A DNA stretch of 6,212 nucleotides, from NCBI GenBank assembly GCA_002849045.2, contig NCRO01000162.1, forward strand, positions 1-6,212. Direction: 5' to 3'. The notes under the pieces were generated by a model. That model did not search any database and had not been told where the DNA came from. It was given only the letters and a program-made list of their open reading frames with translations. Position 1 is the stretch's first letter; every line of letters begins with the position of its first letter. This DNA is from Candidatus Sediminicultor secundus (GTDB lineage Bacteria; Atribacterota; JS1; SB-45; 34-128). Of this stretch, positions 1-5,807 are shown piece by piece. Position numbers and translations under genes: made by a program.

Positions 1-40
1 GGCGCGGCAATCTCATAAGATATTGTAGAGCGTTTAGCGT

Positions 41-107
41 ATAGGAGGTAGGGGCTCGATTCACCAAGCTCGCAAAAAAGCGGGTTGGATAAATCCAACC
101 TCTATAA
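41..107. repeat. Palindromic intergenic repeat fragment
   Basis: A perfect inverted repeat GGTTGGAT-AA-ATCCAACC lies at 83-100. It is flanked by a short outer inverted pair, GAGGT (45-49) and ACCTC (98-102). The left part GTAGGGGCTCGATTCA (48-63) has the same GTAGGG...GAT/ATTCA design as the element at 4648-4721, which suggests a degenerate member of one interspersed family. No T-run follows the hairpin, so it does not look like a terminator. That the family is dispersed through the genome is inference. Confidence 0.45.
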
Positions 108-204
108 CGGTAATCATAAATTCTGCAGGATAGGCGTTCCCCGATTTGATTTCTCTTAACTTCAAAATTTATTATACATTTTTGAAATATTTTAAAAGAT
201 ATTC

Positions 205-233
205 TTGTAAAATAATTTTAAATATGTTTTAAT
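205..233 (+). promoter_or_regulatory. Possible sigma-70-type promoter for the XRE-cupin gene
   Basis: TTGTAA (205-210) and TTTAAT (228-233) are separated by 17 bases and resemble -35 and -10 boxes. The surrounding sequence is so AT-rich that several alternative pairs exist, so this is only the best-spaced candidate. It would give a leader of about 120 bases that includes the inverted repeat at 302-321. Confidence 0.25.
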
Positions 234-301
234 AATATTACAATAATTAAATATATTTTAACAAAATATATAACCTCAAAAAACATTTAACCAAAATCAG
301 A

Positions 302-321
302 GCCAGAATTATTGGTCTGGC
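302..321. promoter_or_regulatory. Inverted repeat upstream of the regulator, possible operator
   Basis: GCCAGA (302-307) pairs with TCTGGC (316-321) across an 8-base spacer. It sits about 40 bases before the regulator start, in a much less AT-rich pocket than the preceding 130 bases. XRE-family proteins often bind such dyads near their own genes, so autoregulation is possible. It could equally be an RNA hairpin in the leader. Confidence 0.3.
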
Positions 322-363
322 AGGTAGACGATATTCCATTGGAAAAAAGAGGATGAAATTTGA

Positions 364-918
364 ATGATGGTTGAGAATGAAAAAATGGGAAATAGAATTC
401 GCAAATTGCGTATTTCCAAGGGCATAAACCTTACTGCTTTTGCTAAAAAGATAGGTAAAACTCCCAGTTATTTAAGTCAAGTAGAGCGTGGAATGGCTTC
501 ACCATCAATTATGGCTTTAAGAGAGATATCCAGGGCTTTGAACGTACCCATATTTTACTTCTTAATTGATGATAAAAAACAAAGCGCAATAGTAAGAAAA
601 GATGAACGTAGAGTTTTACAATTCCCTAAATCTCATTTGACCTATGAGTTGCTCTCTCCTGATGTGAGTCACCAAATTGAGATGATCAGAACCCGGATAG
701 AGTTAGGAGCAAGTACTTGTAGCAAACCTCTCCCTCACGAAGGTGAGGAATGTACTCTAGTAATAGAAGGAAAGATGAAAATTCAAGTTGGGGATGAATG
801 TTTTACCCTGGAAGAGGGCGATAGTATCTATTACATTGCAAGTATTCCCCATAAAATAACCAGTATTGGAGATAAAGATCTAATAATTATTTCTGTAATT
901 ACTCCATTTAGTTTTTAA
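364..918 (+). CDS. XRE-family transcriptional regulator with C-terminal cupin domain (PuuR-like)
   Basis: Predicted cytoplasmic DNA-binding regulator of 184 residues, almost the length of E. coli PuuR. Residues 9-67 form an XRE helix-turn-helix: RIRKLR, the first helix around NLTAFAKKIG, then TPSYLSQVERG and PSIMALREISRAL. Residues 107-180 form a small cupin barrel. Motif 1 is HEGEE at 125-129, with the E-x6-G spacing kept (E129, G136), and motif 2 is GD (152-153) to PH (162-163). H125, E129 and H163 could bind metal; the second His of the usual HxH is G127. In this family the cupin senses a small metabolite. ATG 364 has AGAGGA at 348-353, 10 bases away; ATG 367 is also possible, and Met8 (385) would give a typical XRE N-terminus but lacks a good Shine-Dalgarno site. 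It is probably the local regulator of the downstream genes; its ligand cannot be read from sequence. Confidence 0.9.
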   Translation: MMVENEKMGNRIRKLRISKGINLTAFAKKIGKTPSYLSQVERGMASPSIMALREISRALNVPIFYFLIDDKKQSAIVRKDERRVLQFPKSHLTYELLSPDVSHQIEMIRTRIELGASTCSKPLPHEGEECTLVIEGKMKIQVGDECFTLEEGDSIYYIASIPHKITSIGDKDLIIISVITPFSF

Positions 919-957
919 ACCCTGCTATCAACTGGAGTTTTGCAAAGGATGGGAAAA

Positions 958-985
958 TGATATAAATAAAGATCAAATTATCTTT
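958..985 (+). promoter_or_regulatory. Candidate extended -10 promoter with downstream dyad, before the guanidino hydrolase gene
   Basis: TGaTATAAA at 958-966 matches an extended -10 element (TGn followed by 5 of 6 bases of TATAAT). A weak -35-like TTTGCA lies at 939-944, 16 bases upstream. Immediately downstream, AAAGAT (968-973) and ATCTTT (980-985) form a dyad with a 6-base spacer that would overlap the transcription start, a position suited to a repressor. The same TGATATAA core occurs at 1980. Both the promoter and the operator role are inferred. Confidence 0.35.
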
Positions 986-1014
986 TAATAATTGGTAATC
1001 TTAAAGGAAGGAAA

Positions 1015-1866
1015 ATGATTATGGTTTTTAATTCTCATGGACGCCTGCGCTCAATATTGCTTTGCAAACCCACCTATTATGAAATTTGTGACTTTAGCGA
1101 TGTTGCTTCACAACATTTAAAGGAAGGATTTAAAGTATCCAGAAAGGTTGCAACCGAACAACATCAGGAATTTGCAGAGGTATTTCAGCAATTAGGAATA
1201 GATATTAAATGGCAAATTGCCCAACCCGGGCATCCTGACCAGGTAGCAACCAGAGATTTTGGGGTCAATACAGCAAAAGGCGTATTAATCGGTAATTTTC
1301 GTTATGCAGATAATGAAGGAGATACCGAATTAGCTATTGAAACCCTTGAACAGTTAAAAGTGCCTATAATAGGTAGAGTGATACAAGGGTCGTTAGAAGG
1401 CGGTGATTGCTGGTATTTAGATGAACATACCCTGGTGATAGGAATAGGAAATCGTAGTACAATGGAGGGTGTAAAGGAAGCAGAAAAAATACTTGAACCC
1501 TTTGATATTAAGGTTATCCCTGTACAGTTTGAAGCAAAATGGAATCATCTGGATATAATATTTTCAGTAGTTACTCCCAAAACAGTTATGTTATGCCTCG
1601 AGGCTTTGCCAGATGATTTCTTAAAATATTTAAGGCAGGAAAAATATGAAATTATAACTATTCCCGGGGACGCTGTGTTCGCAGGAACAATAAATCTTTT
1701 AGCTTTAGGAGATGAAAAAGTACTCTCCTTTAGGGAAAATAAGATCGGAAACGAAAAACTTAGAGCTTTAGGACTGGAAGTTTTTGATCCTCCTTTGAGT
1801 CAATTTCTAATGGGTGGTTCTGGACCCCACTGTCTTTCCTTCGAGTTAATTCGGGATAAGCATTAG
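1015..1866 (+). CDS. Guanidino-group hydrolase, arginine deiminase / DDAH superfamily
   Basis: A 283-residue enzyme of the pentein-fold guanidine-modifying superfamily. Visible motifs in order are TRDFG (79-83), EGGD (128-131), GNR (145-147), HLD (178-180) and GGSGPHC (267-273). By family knowledge Cys273 is the nucleophile, His178 the general base, and acidic residues of EGGD and HLD bind the guanidinium. The likely reaction is hydrolysis of a guanidino compound to a ureido compound plus ammonia or an amine. The length matches DDAH and short amidinohydrolases rather than full arginine deiminase (about 400 residues), but EGGD and GGxGPxC look closer to arginine deiminase. Arginine, a methylarginine or another guanidino acid could be the substrate; arginine dihydrolase activity is a further alternative. 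The start is ambiguous between ATG 1015 and ATG 1021; the Shine-Dalgarno AAAGGAAGG (1003-1011) serves either. It lies 96 bases after the regulator, with its own candidate promoter. Confidence 0.85.
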   Translation: MIMVFNSHGRLRSILLCKPTYYEICDFSDVASQHLKEGFKVSRKVATEQHQEFAEVFQQLGIDIKWQIAQPGHPDQVATRDFGVNTAKGVLIGNFRYADNEGDTELAIETLEQLKVPIIGRVIQGSLEGGDCWYLDEHTLVIGIGNRSTMEGVKEAEKILEPFDIKVIPVQFEAKWNHLDIIFSVVTPKTVMLCLEALPDDFLKYLRQEKYEIITIPGDAVFAGTINLLALGDEKVLSFRENKIGNEKLRALGLEVFDPPLSQFLMGGSGPHCLSFELIRDKH

Positions 1867-2150
1867 TTTTTTTAAAGCCAAATAATTTTGATTTTGAAAA
1901 AGTAGTTATTATATTTTAATTTAGCAGCAATTTTCTATTCGGGAGATAAGGATGGCTAGTTTTTTTCACTTTAATTTTTTGATATAATGTTAACATAAAT
2001 CTAAAAGGTAATAGTTAAAGTATGTATGATTTTTTATCACATATTATCAGAGAAGGAGGGATGGAGTAGAGATAATTATTAAAATCGCAGAATTGCAAAG
2101 CAAAATTATTAAATTATTAAAAAATATTTATTTAATTAGGAGGTTCTGAA
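1867..2150. other. Intergenic region with promoter and leader of the carbamoyltransferase operon
   Basis: No gene is visible. The first part is AT-rich without a clear GC-rich terminator hairpin. A 7-base T-run (1960-1966) follows a poor TAGC/GCTA stem (1922-1925 and 1955-1958), so any terminator here is weak. The extended -10 promoter at 1980-1988 is the strongest signal. About 155 bases of leader would follow. It contains an imperfect hairpin near 2021-2044 (TGAT/ATCA and TATG/CATA pairs) and three copies of AATTATTAAA (2074, 2104 and 2112). A purine-rich GAAGGAGGGATG at 2053 is followed almost at once by a stop (ATG GAG TAG), so it starts no gene. Confidence 0.55.
1980..1988 (+). promoter_or_regulatory. 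Extended -10 promoter for the carbamoyltransferase operon
   Basis: TGaTATAAT is a perfect extended -10 box: TGn followed by the consensus hexamer at 1983-1988. The -35 region is only a T-rich stretch (1960-1966), which extended -10 promoters tolerate. Transcription would start near 1995 and leave a leader of about 155 bases. The palindrome GTTAAC (1989-1994) lies directly between the -10 box and the start and might be part of an operator. Confidence 0.55.
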
Positions 2151-3194
2151 ATGCAAACAAAATCATTAAAAGGTCGAGATTTTATAAGTACACTGGAGTT
2201 TACCAGGGAAGAATTAGAATCCATGCTGGAGTTAGCTGCTGTCTTAAAGGCTGATACTGCATCTGGTCGGGATCACCCATTACTTCTCCGTAAAACCTTA
2301 TTTATTATCTTCTATAATAAATCTTTACGAACCCGTAACAGTTTTGAAGCTGGGATGACCCAATTAGGCGGACATGCCAACTATTTGGATTCAGAAAAGA
2401 TTTACACCCCTGCTACTGAAGGTGAAGAGAAAGCTTATTCCACAGAAAGGGTATCTGATGTTGCCCGCGTATTGGCCAGAATGGGTGATGGGATTGCTAT
2501 AAGAATGTATGGAAAACCAACCGGTTGGAAATACGGTAATGGTAATAAATATCTACGTGAATTTGCTAAATGGGCAGATATACCGGTAATTAATATGGAA
2601 GACGATATATATCACCCCTGTCAATCCATGGCTGATGTATTGACCATGAAAGAAAAATTAGGTGACTTACGCAATAAAAAATTGGTAGTAAGCTGGGCTT
2701 ATTCACCAAGTGTGGAAAAACCAGTTGCAGTTCCCCAATGTTTAATGGCAACCGCCAGTAAGTTCGGAATGAATATTACCTTGGCTCGTCCAGACGGTTT
2801 CCAACTTGATCCTATGATGATAGATGCTATTAAAGAAAATAGTAAAAAATATGGTGGCTCATTTGAAGAAACCGATTCCATGGAAGATTCTTTCAAAGAT
2901 GCAGACGTTCTATATCCTAAATCTTGGGGCAGCTTAGCCTGTGTTCCACCGCAAACTTCTGAAATAAAGATAGACCAGATGAAAGTTCTCTTTGATAAAA
3001 ACAAAGATTGGATATGTGATGACCGAAAATTAAAATTAGCTAAACCGGATGCTATTTATATGCATTGCCTGCCTTGTGACAGAGGCTATGAAGTAACCGA
3101 TTCAGTTATCGATGGACCTAATTCAGTTGTCTTTGATGAAGCCGAAAACAGACTACATGCCCAGAAGGGAATTATGGCTTTGTTGATGAGATAG
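2151..3194 (+). CDS. ygeW: YgeW-like (knotted-type) carbamoyltransferase, probably catabolic
   Basis: A 347-residue carbamoyltransferase of the ornithine/aspartate transcarbamylase fold. The N-terminal carbamoyl-phosphate domain carries SLRTR (58-62), the equivalent of STRTR, then FEAGMTQLGGH and HPCQSMAD (155-162). The C-terminal domain carries YPKSWG (255-260) and HCLP (305-308), where Cys306 matches the conserved Cys of ornithine-type enzymes. A proline-containing loop at 186-195 (P186, P191, P195) resembles the one found in the knotted N-acetylornithine, N-succinylornithine and YgeW transcarbamylases, so I place it there rather than with ordinary ArgF/ArcB. It is shorter than E. coli YgeW (about 396 residues). 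Expected role: phosphorolysis of a ureido compound to an amine and carbamoyl phosphate, feeding the carbamate kinase downstream. The true substrate is unknown. The start is set by AGGAGG at 2138-2143, 7 bases from the ATG. It is the first gene after the 1980 promoter. Confidence 0.85.
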   Translation: MQTKSLKGRDFISTLEFTREELESMLELAAVLKADTASGRDHPLLLRKTLFIIFYNKSLRTRNSFEAGMTQLGGHANYLDSEKIYTPATEGEEKAYSTERVSDVARVLARMGDGIAIRMYGKPTGWKYGNGNKYLREFAKWADIPVINMEDDIYHPCQSMADVLTMKEKLGDLRNKKLVVSWAYSPSVEKPVAVPQCLMATASKFGMNITLARPDGFQLDPMMIDAIKENSKKYGGSFEETDSMEDSFKDADVLYPKSWGSLACVPPQTSEIKIDQMKVLFDKNKDWICDDRKLKLAKPDAIYMHCLPCDRGYEVTDSVIDGPNSVVFDEAENRLHAQKGIMALLMR

Positions 3195-3244
3195 GAATAC
3201 TAAGAATCTAATTAATCCTAACCAGAAGTAAAAAAGGAGATAAG

Positions 3245-4624
3245 GTGTTAAGGATTAAAAATGCCCGGATTATAGAAAATGAACAATTGAAAACGGTAAC
3301 CATATATGTTGAAAAGGGGAAGATAAAAGATATTGTACCGGGAGATGAGGTATTACTCTCTACAGAGAAAGAAATTGATGTAAAAGGGAATATGGTATTT
3401 CCTGGCTTTATTGACCCCCATGTTCATTTTGATGACCCCGGGTTTACCGAAAGAGAAGATTTTGAAACCGGAACCAGGAGTGCAGCGGCTGGCGGTATTA
3501 CCACAATTATCGATATGCCCTGCACTTCTATTCCTCCGGTTACTACAAGCCAAAACTTTGATTACAAATTAAGTATAGTAAAACCAAAAGCTTATGTAGA
3601 TTTTGCTTTCTGGGGAGGGGTAACTCCCCAGCAAGTAGAATCAGGAGAATATAAGAAAAGTTTAAAAGAATTAAAAGATAGAGGCATTGTTGGCGTAAAA
3701 TTTTATACCATTTCCGGAATGGAATTCTATCCCAGGATGACCGTCCCTAATATGGATAAAGCTTTCAGATTAATGAAAGGATTAAACCTGGTGTGTGCAG
3801 TACATGCTGAAGATTTTTATCTGGTGGATTATTATTCTCATCTTATGCAGGAGATGGGGAGAGAAGATCCTGAGAGCTGGTCTGAAGGCAGAACATACGA
3901 AGCAGAGCCGGAAGCAATATGGTCTGTAGTGGGAATTACCGAAAAAGTTGGAAATAAGCTTCACATTGTGCACCTTTCAACTAAAGAAGGGTTAAATATT
4001 ATTCGGTGGGCGAAAGCTCAAGGGTTAAATGTGAGCACTGAAACCTGTCCACAATATTTAGTTTTTACAACGGAAGATTTTAAAAAACAAGGGTCGGTAT
4101 TGAAAATTGCTCCGCCTTTGCGCAAAGAAGAGGATAGGAAAGAGCTTTGGAAAGGATTGAAAGATGGCTCAATCGATTTTATCTGTACCGACCACGCTGC
4201 CGGAAAATATCCAGAGGAAAAATCATCTCCTGATATCTGGAAAAATTATGCAGGTATCCCCGGGACACAATTGGTTGTTCCGAGCATACTTCATTACGGA
4301 TACCATAAAGGCAGGCTGAGTTTAGCCGAGATTCAGAAATTAATGTCCGAAAATGCTGCCAAAAGGTACGGGCTTTATCCCCAAAAGGGAACAATCCAGA
4401 TAGGCAGTGATGCAGACTTTTCGGTTATAGACCTGGATAAAGAATGGACGGTAGAACCATCAAGATTGGAAAGTAAAGGAAAGTATTCCCCGCTTACTGG
4501 TAATAAATTAACAGGAAAAATTTATATGACTATTGTGCGTGGAGAGATAGTTTATAGAGAAGACGAGGGAGTTGTTGGCAAAAGGGGATACGGACAATTT
4601 GTCAAGAATAAATCAGGGATTTAA
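3245..4624 (+). CDS. Cyclic amidohydrolase, dihydroorotase/allantoinase type
   Basis: A 459-residue metal-dependent hydrolase of cyclic amides (cyclic ureides). The binuclear-site residues of the dihydroorotase/allantoinase/hydantoinase superfamily are all visible: HVH (His59, His61), Lys152 in GVKFYT (probably the carbamylated lysine), His187 in HAED, His243 in HLST and Asp316 in CTDHA. DDPGFTERED after HVHF and the GGITTIIDMP strand look more like dihydroorotase or allantoinase than dihydropyrimidinase. The C-terminal small beta domain includes GSDADFSVIDLD, typical of the family. It begins with GTG, supported by AAAGGAG at 3233-3239, 5 bases upstream, and by alignment of the N-terminal strand LRIKNARII. 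It lies 50 bases after the first carbamoyltransferase. Its context suggests that it opens a ring to the N-carbamoyl compound used by its neighbours, not that it makes pyrimidines. Allantoin, a hydantoin or dihydroorotate remain possible substrates. Confidence 0.85.
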   Translation: MLRIKNARIIENEQLKTVTIYVEKGKIKDIVPGDEVLLSTEKEIDVKGNMVFPGFIDPHVHFDDPGFTEREDFETGTRSAAAGGITTIIDMPCTSIPPVTTSQNFDYKLSIVKPKAYVDFAFWGGVTPQQVESGEYKKSLKELKDRGIVGVKFYTISGMEFYPRMTVPNMDKAFRLMKGLNLVCAVHAEDFYLVDYYSHLMQEMGREDPESWSEGRTYEAEPEAIWSVVGITEKVGNKLHIVHLSTKEGLNIIRWAKAQGLNVSTETCPQYLVFTTEDFKKQGSVLKIAPPLRKEEDRKELWKGLKDGSIDFICTDHAAGKYPEEKSSPDIWKNYAGIPGTQLVVPSILHYGYHKGRLSLAEIQKLMSENAAKRYGLYPQKGTIQIGSDADFSVIDLDKEWTVEPSRLESKGKYSPLTGNKLTGKIYMTIVRGEIVYREDEGVVGKRGYGQFVKNKSGI

Positions 4625-4647
4625 AAAATAAAATATAGTAATTCGTT

Positions 4648-4721
4648 GTAGGGACACGATGCATCGTGTCCATTGGAAAAAAGCAGTAACACAGGAAGGG
4701 CACAATTCATTGTGCCCCTAC
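4648..4721. repeat. Palindromic MITE-like/REP-like element
   Basis: A 74-base element bounded by inverted ends GTAGGGACAC (4648-4657) and GTGCCCCTAC (4712-4721), which match at 9 of 10 positions. Inside are two palindromes: GGACACGATGCATCGTGTCC (4652-4671, perfect) and GGGCACAAT-TC-ATTGTGCCC (4698-4717, perfect 9-base arms). The two halves share the pattern GGR-CAC-rAT...AT-GTG-YCC, so they may be two copies of one short palindrome. No coding capacity. The related fragment at 48-63 suggests an interspersed family in this genome, which one window cannot prove. Confidence 0.65.
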
Positions 4722-4741
4722 ATCTGGGTCCTGGTTTTTTT
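4692..4741 (+). terminator. Possible intrinsic terminator/attenuator within the operon
   Basis: The 9-base hairpin at 4698-4717 can be enclosed by a second stem, CAGGA (4692-4696) with TCCTG (4729-4733), followed by a run of seven T (4735-4741). The outer stem leaves an 11-base bulge on its 3' side, so the geometry is not ideal. If active it would reduce readthrough into the second carbamoyltransferase and carbamate kinase. It may simply be a by-product of the repeat. Confidence 0.35.
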
Positions 4742-4746
4742 CACGC

Positions 4747-4774
4747 GATACGAATCACTATTCACTAACGACTA
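4747..4774. repeat. Short period-7 tandem repeat
   Basis: Four consecutive heptamers, GATACGA, ATCACTA, TTCACTA and ACGACTA, share the pattern nnnACTA or a close variant. The array lies just before the ribosome binding site of the second carbamoyltransferase. Such CACTA/GACTA heptads look like a simple intergenic repeat; I can assign no function. Confidence 0.4.
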
Positions 4775-4793
4775 ATAAAATAGGAGGAAAAAA

Positions 4794-5804
4794 ATGACAG
4801 AATTATATAAAAAACATTTAATTACTACCCAGGATTGGGAAAAAGAAGAGCTTGATGAAATACTCACAGTTGCCAAAGATATGAAAAAGCACCGCTATGA
4901 GAAGCCTTATGCCGAGATTCTTAAAGATAAAACTTTCCTGATGTTCTTCTACAATCCTTCAGTCAGAACCAGGCAGTCATTTGAAGGGGCTGCTACCGAA
5001 TTAGGAGGACATGCCCAGTTCCTTGAACCCAAATCTATGAGATTAAAGGAGAAAGGGAAAGCAGGAGAGACAGTTGAGGATGCAGCAAAAGTTATGAGCA
5101 GATATGCTGTAGGGTTAGGAATCAGAATTCTGGAAGATGCGATTGAAGAGTATGGAAAAGGCGAAGAATTGCTTAGAGAATATGCTAAATATTCATCCAT
5201 CCCTATTGTTTCTATGGCTCACGATAAATATCATCCCTGTCAGGGACTGGCAGATTTGATGGGTCTTCAGGAACATATAGGTGAAGTAAAAGGTAAAAAA
5301 ATAACTATGATGTGGGGTTATTCTTCATTGGTGCGTTCCTGGAGTTCTGTTCAGGAAGATATCTTGCTTCTTCCCAGGTATGGTATGAACTTTACTCTGG
5401 CTTATCCTGAGGGGTTTGACCTTGACCCGGAAGTAATTGCCCAGGCTAAAAAGAATGCTGAAGCCACGGGAGCAAAATTTGAAATTACCCATGATAGGTT
5501 TGAAGCGGCAAAAGGAGCACAGGTTGTATATGCCCGGCAATGGATGAGTCCAAAAAGATACAGCATAGGAAAAGAAGAAGATAAGAAATTGGCTTTAAAA
5601 TATCAGGGTTGGAGATATACTAAAGAACTTGATTCCCTTGCCGATAACGCTTATTATATTCATCCTATGCCTATAGACCGGGGAAACGAAGTAGATGACC
5701 AAGTGGCAAGCGGTTCGCGTTCTATTGTTTATGATATTGCAGAAAATAGATTACATGTTCAAAAAGCCATTATGGCTCTAACTATGGCGAAAGGATGGAA
5801 ATAA
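4794..5804 (+). CDS. Second, divergent carbamoyltransferase (aspartate/ornithine transcarbamylase family)
   Basis: A 336-residue paralogue of the enzyme at 2151-3194. Shared features: PSVRTR (55-60) for carbamoyl phosphate, FEGAATELGGH, YHPCQGLAD (146-154) and the C-terminal AENRLHxQK block. Differences: the HCLP motif is HPMP here (290-293), as in aspartate transcarbamylase HPLP, so the ornithine-type Cys is missing. YARQWM (246-251) replaces YPKSWG. The loop after WGYSS (174-178) keeps almost the same length but has lost the prolines of the paralogue. The segment after the first GGH is about four residues shorter. The two proteins therefore probably act on different acceptor/donor compounds. 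AGGAGG at 4782-4787, 6 bases from the ATG, fixes the start. The carbamate kinase begins 3 bases after its stop, which implies co-translation and a carbamoyl-phosphate-producing direction. Substrate unknown; heteromeric assembly with the paralogue is an alternative. Confidence 0.82.
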   Translation: MTELYKKHLITTQDWEKEELDEILTVAKDMKKHRYEKPYAEILKDKTFLMFFYNPSVRTRQSFEGAATELGGHAQFLEPKSMRLKEKGKAGETVEDAAKVMSRYAVGLGIRILEDAIEEYGKGEELLREYAKYSSIPIVSMAHDKYHPCQGLADLMGLQEHIGEVKGKKITMMWGYSSLVRSWSSVQEDILLLPRYGMNFTLAYPEGFDLDPEVIAQAKKNAEATGAKFEITHDRFEAAKGAQVVYARQWMSPKRYSIGKEEDKKLALKYQGWRYTKELDSLADNAYYIHPMPIDRGNEVDDQVASGSRSIVYDIAENRLHVQKAIMALTMAKGWK

Positions 5805-5807
5805 AAA

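Larger units (their letters stand above)
1..363. other. Non-coding upstream region: repeat remnants plus AT-rich promoter zone
   Basis: I see no credible gene here. The first ~15 bases (GCGCGGCAATCTC) resemble the end of a widespread intergenic repeat family with a GCGGCAATCTC terminus; this is from memory and weak. Bases 41-107 hold a palindromic repeat fragment, listed separately. From about 160 to 290 the sequence is almost entirely A and T, as expected of a promoter region. An inverted repeat follows at 302-321, just before the regulator gene. No tRNA or rRNA is visible. Confidence 0.6.
4625..4793. other. Repeat-filled spacer inside the operon
   Basis: This 169-base gap is by far the longest in an otherwise tightly packed gene set. 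It contains a palindromic element (4648-4721), a possible terminator (4692-4741) and a period-7 repeat (4747-4774), each listed separately. No good promoter is visible after the terminator: TAAAAT at 4776-4781 touches the ribosome binding site and would leave almost no leader. Confidence 0.6.

Noticed and set aside
83..100. Hairpin GGTTGGAT-AA-ATCCAACC as a terminator of an upstream gene
   Set aside because: No T-run follows on either strand, and it fits better as part of a palindromic repeat fragment.
2074..2121. Three copies of AATTATTAAA as operator repeats or a short CRISPR-like array
   Set aside because: Spacing is irregular (30 and 8 bases), copies two and three overlap, and such strings arise easily in very AT-rich sequence.
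1995..2150. Riboswitch in the long leader before the first carbamoyltransferase
   Set aside because: The leader is long enough, but it is AT-rich with only one weak hairpin, and I recognise no conserved riboswitch core.
2699..3004. Reverse-strand open frame inside the first carbamoyltransferase gene
   Set aside because: It lies wholly within a strongly supported gene, has no ribosome binding site or recognisable domain, and is an antisense shadow. The same applies to the minus-strand frames at 3353-3553, 3782-3973, 4179-4394, 4949-5200 and 5325-5540.
2151..3194. Classical ornithine carbamoyltransferase (ArcB) of the arginine deiminase pathway
   Set aside because: The proline-containing loop, YPKSWG and the pairing with a cyclic amidohydrolase point to the YgeW/knotted group; ArcB-type substrate use cannot be fully excluded.
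4652..4717. CRISPR array
   Set aside because: Only two dissimilar palindromes with a single spacer-like interval and no repeated direct unit; no cas genes are nearby.
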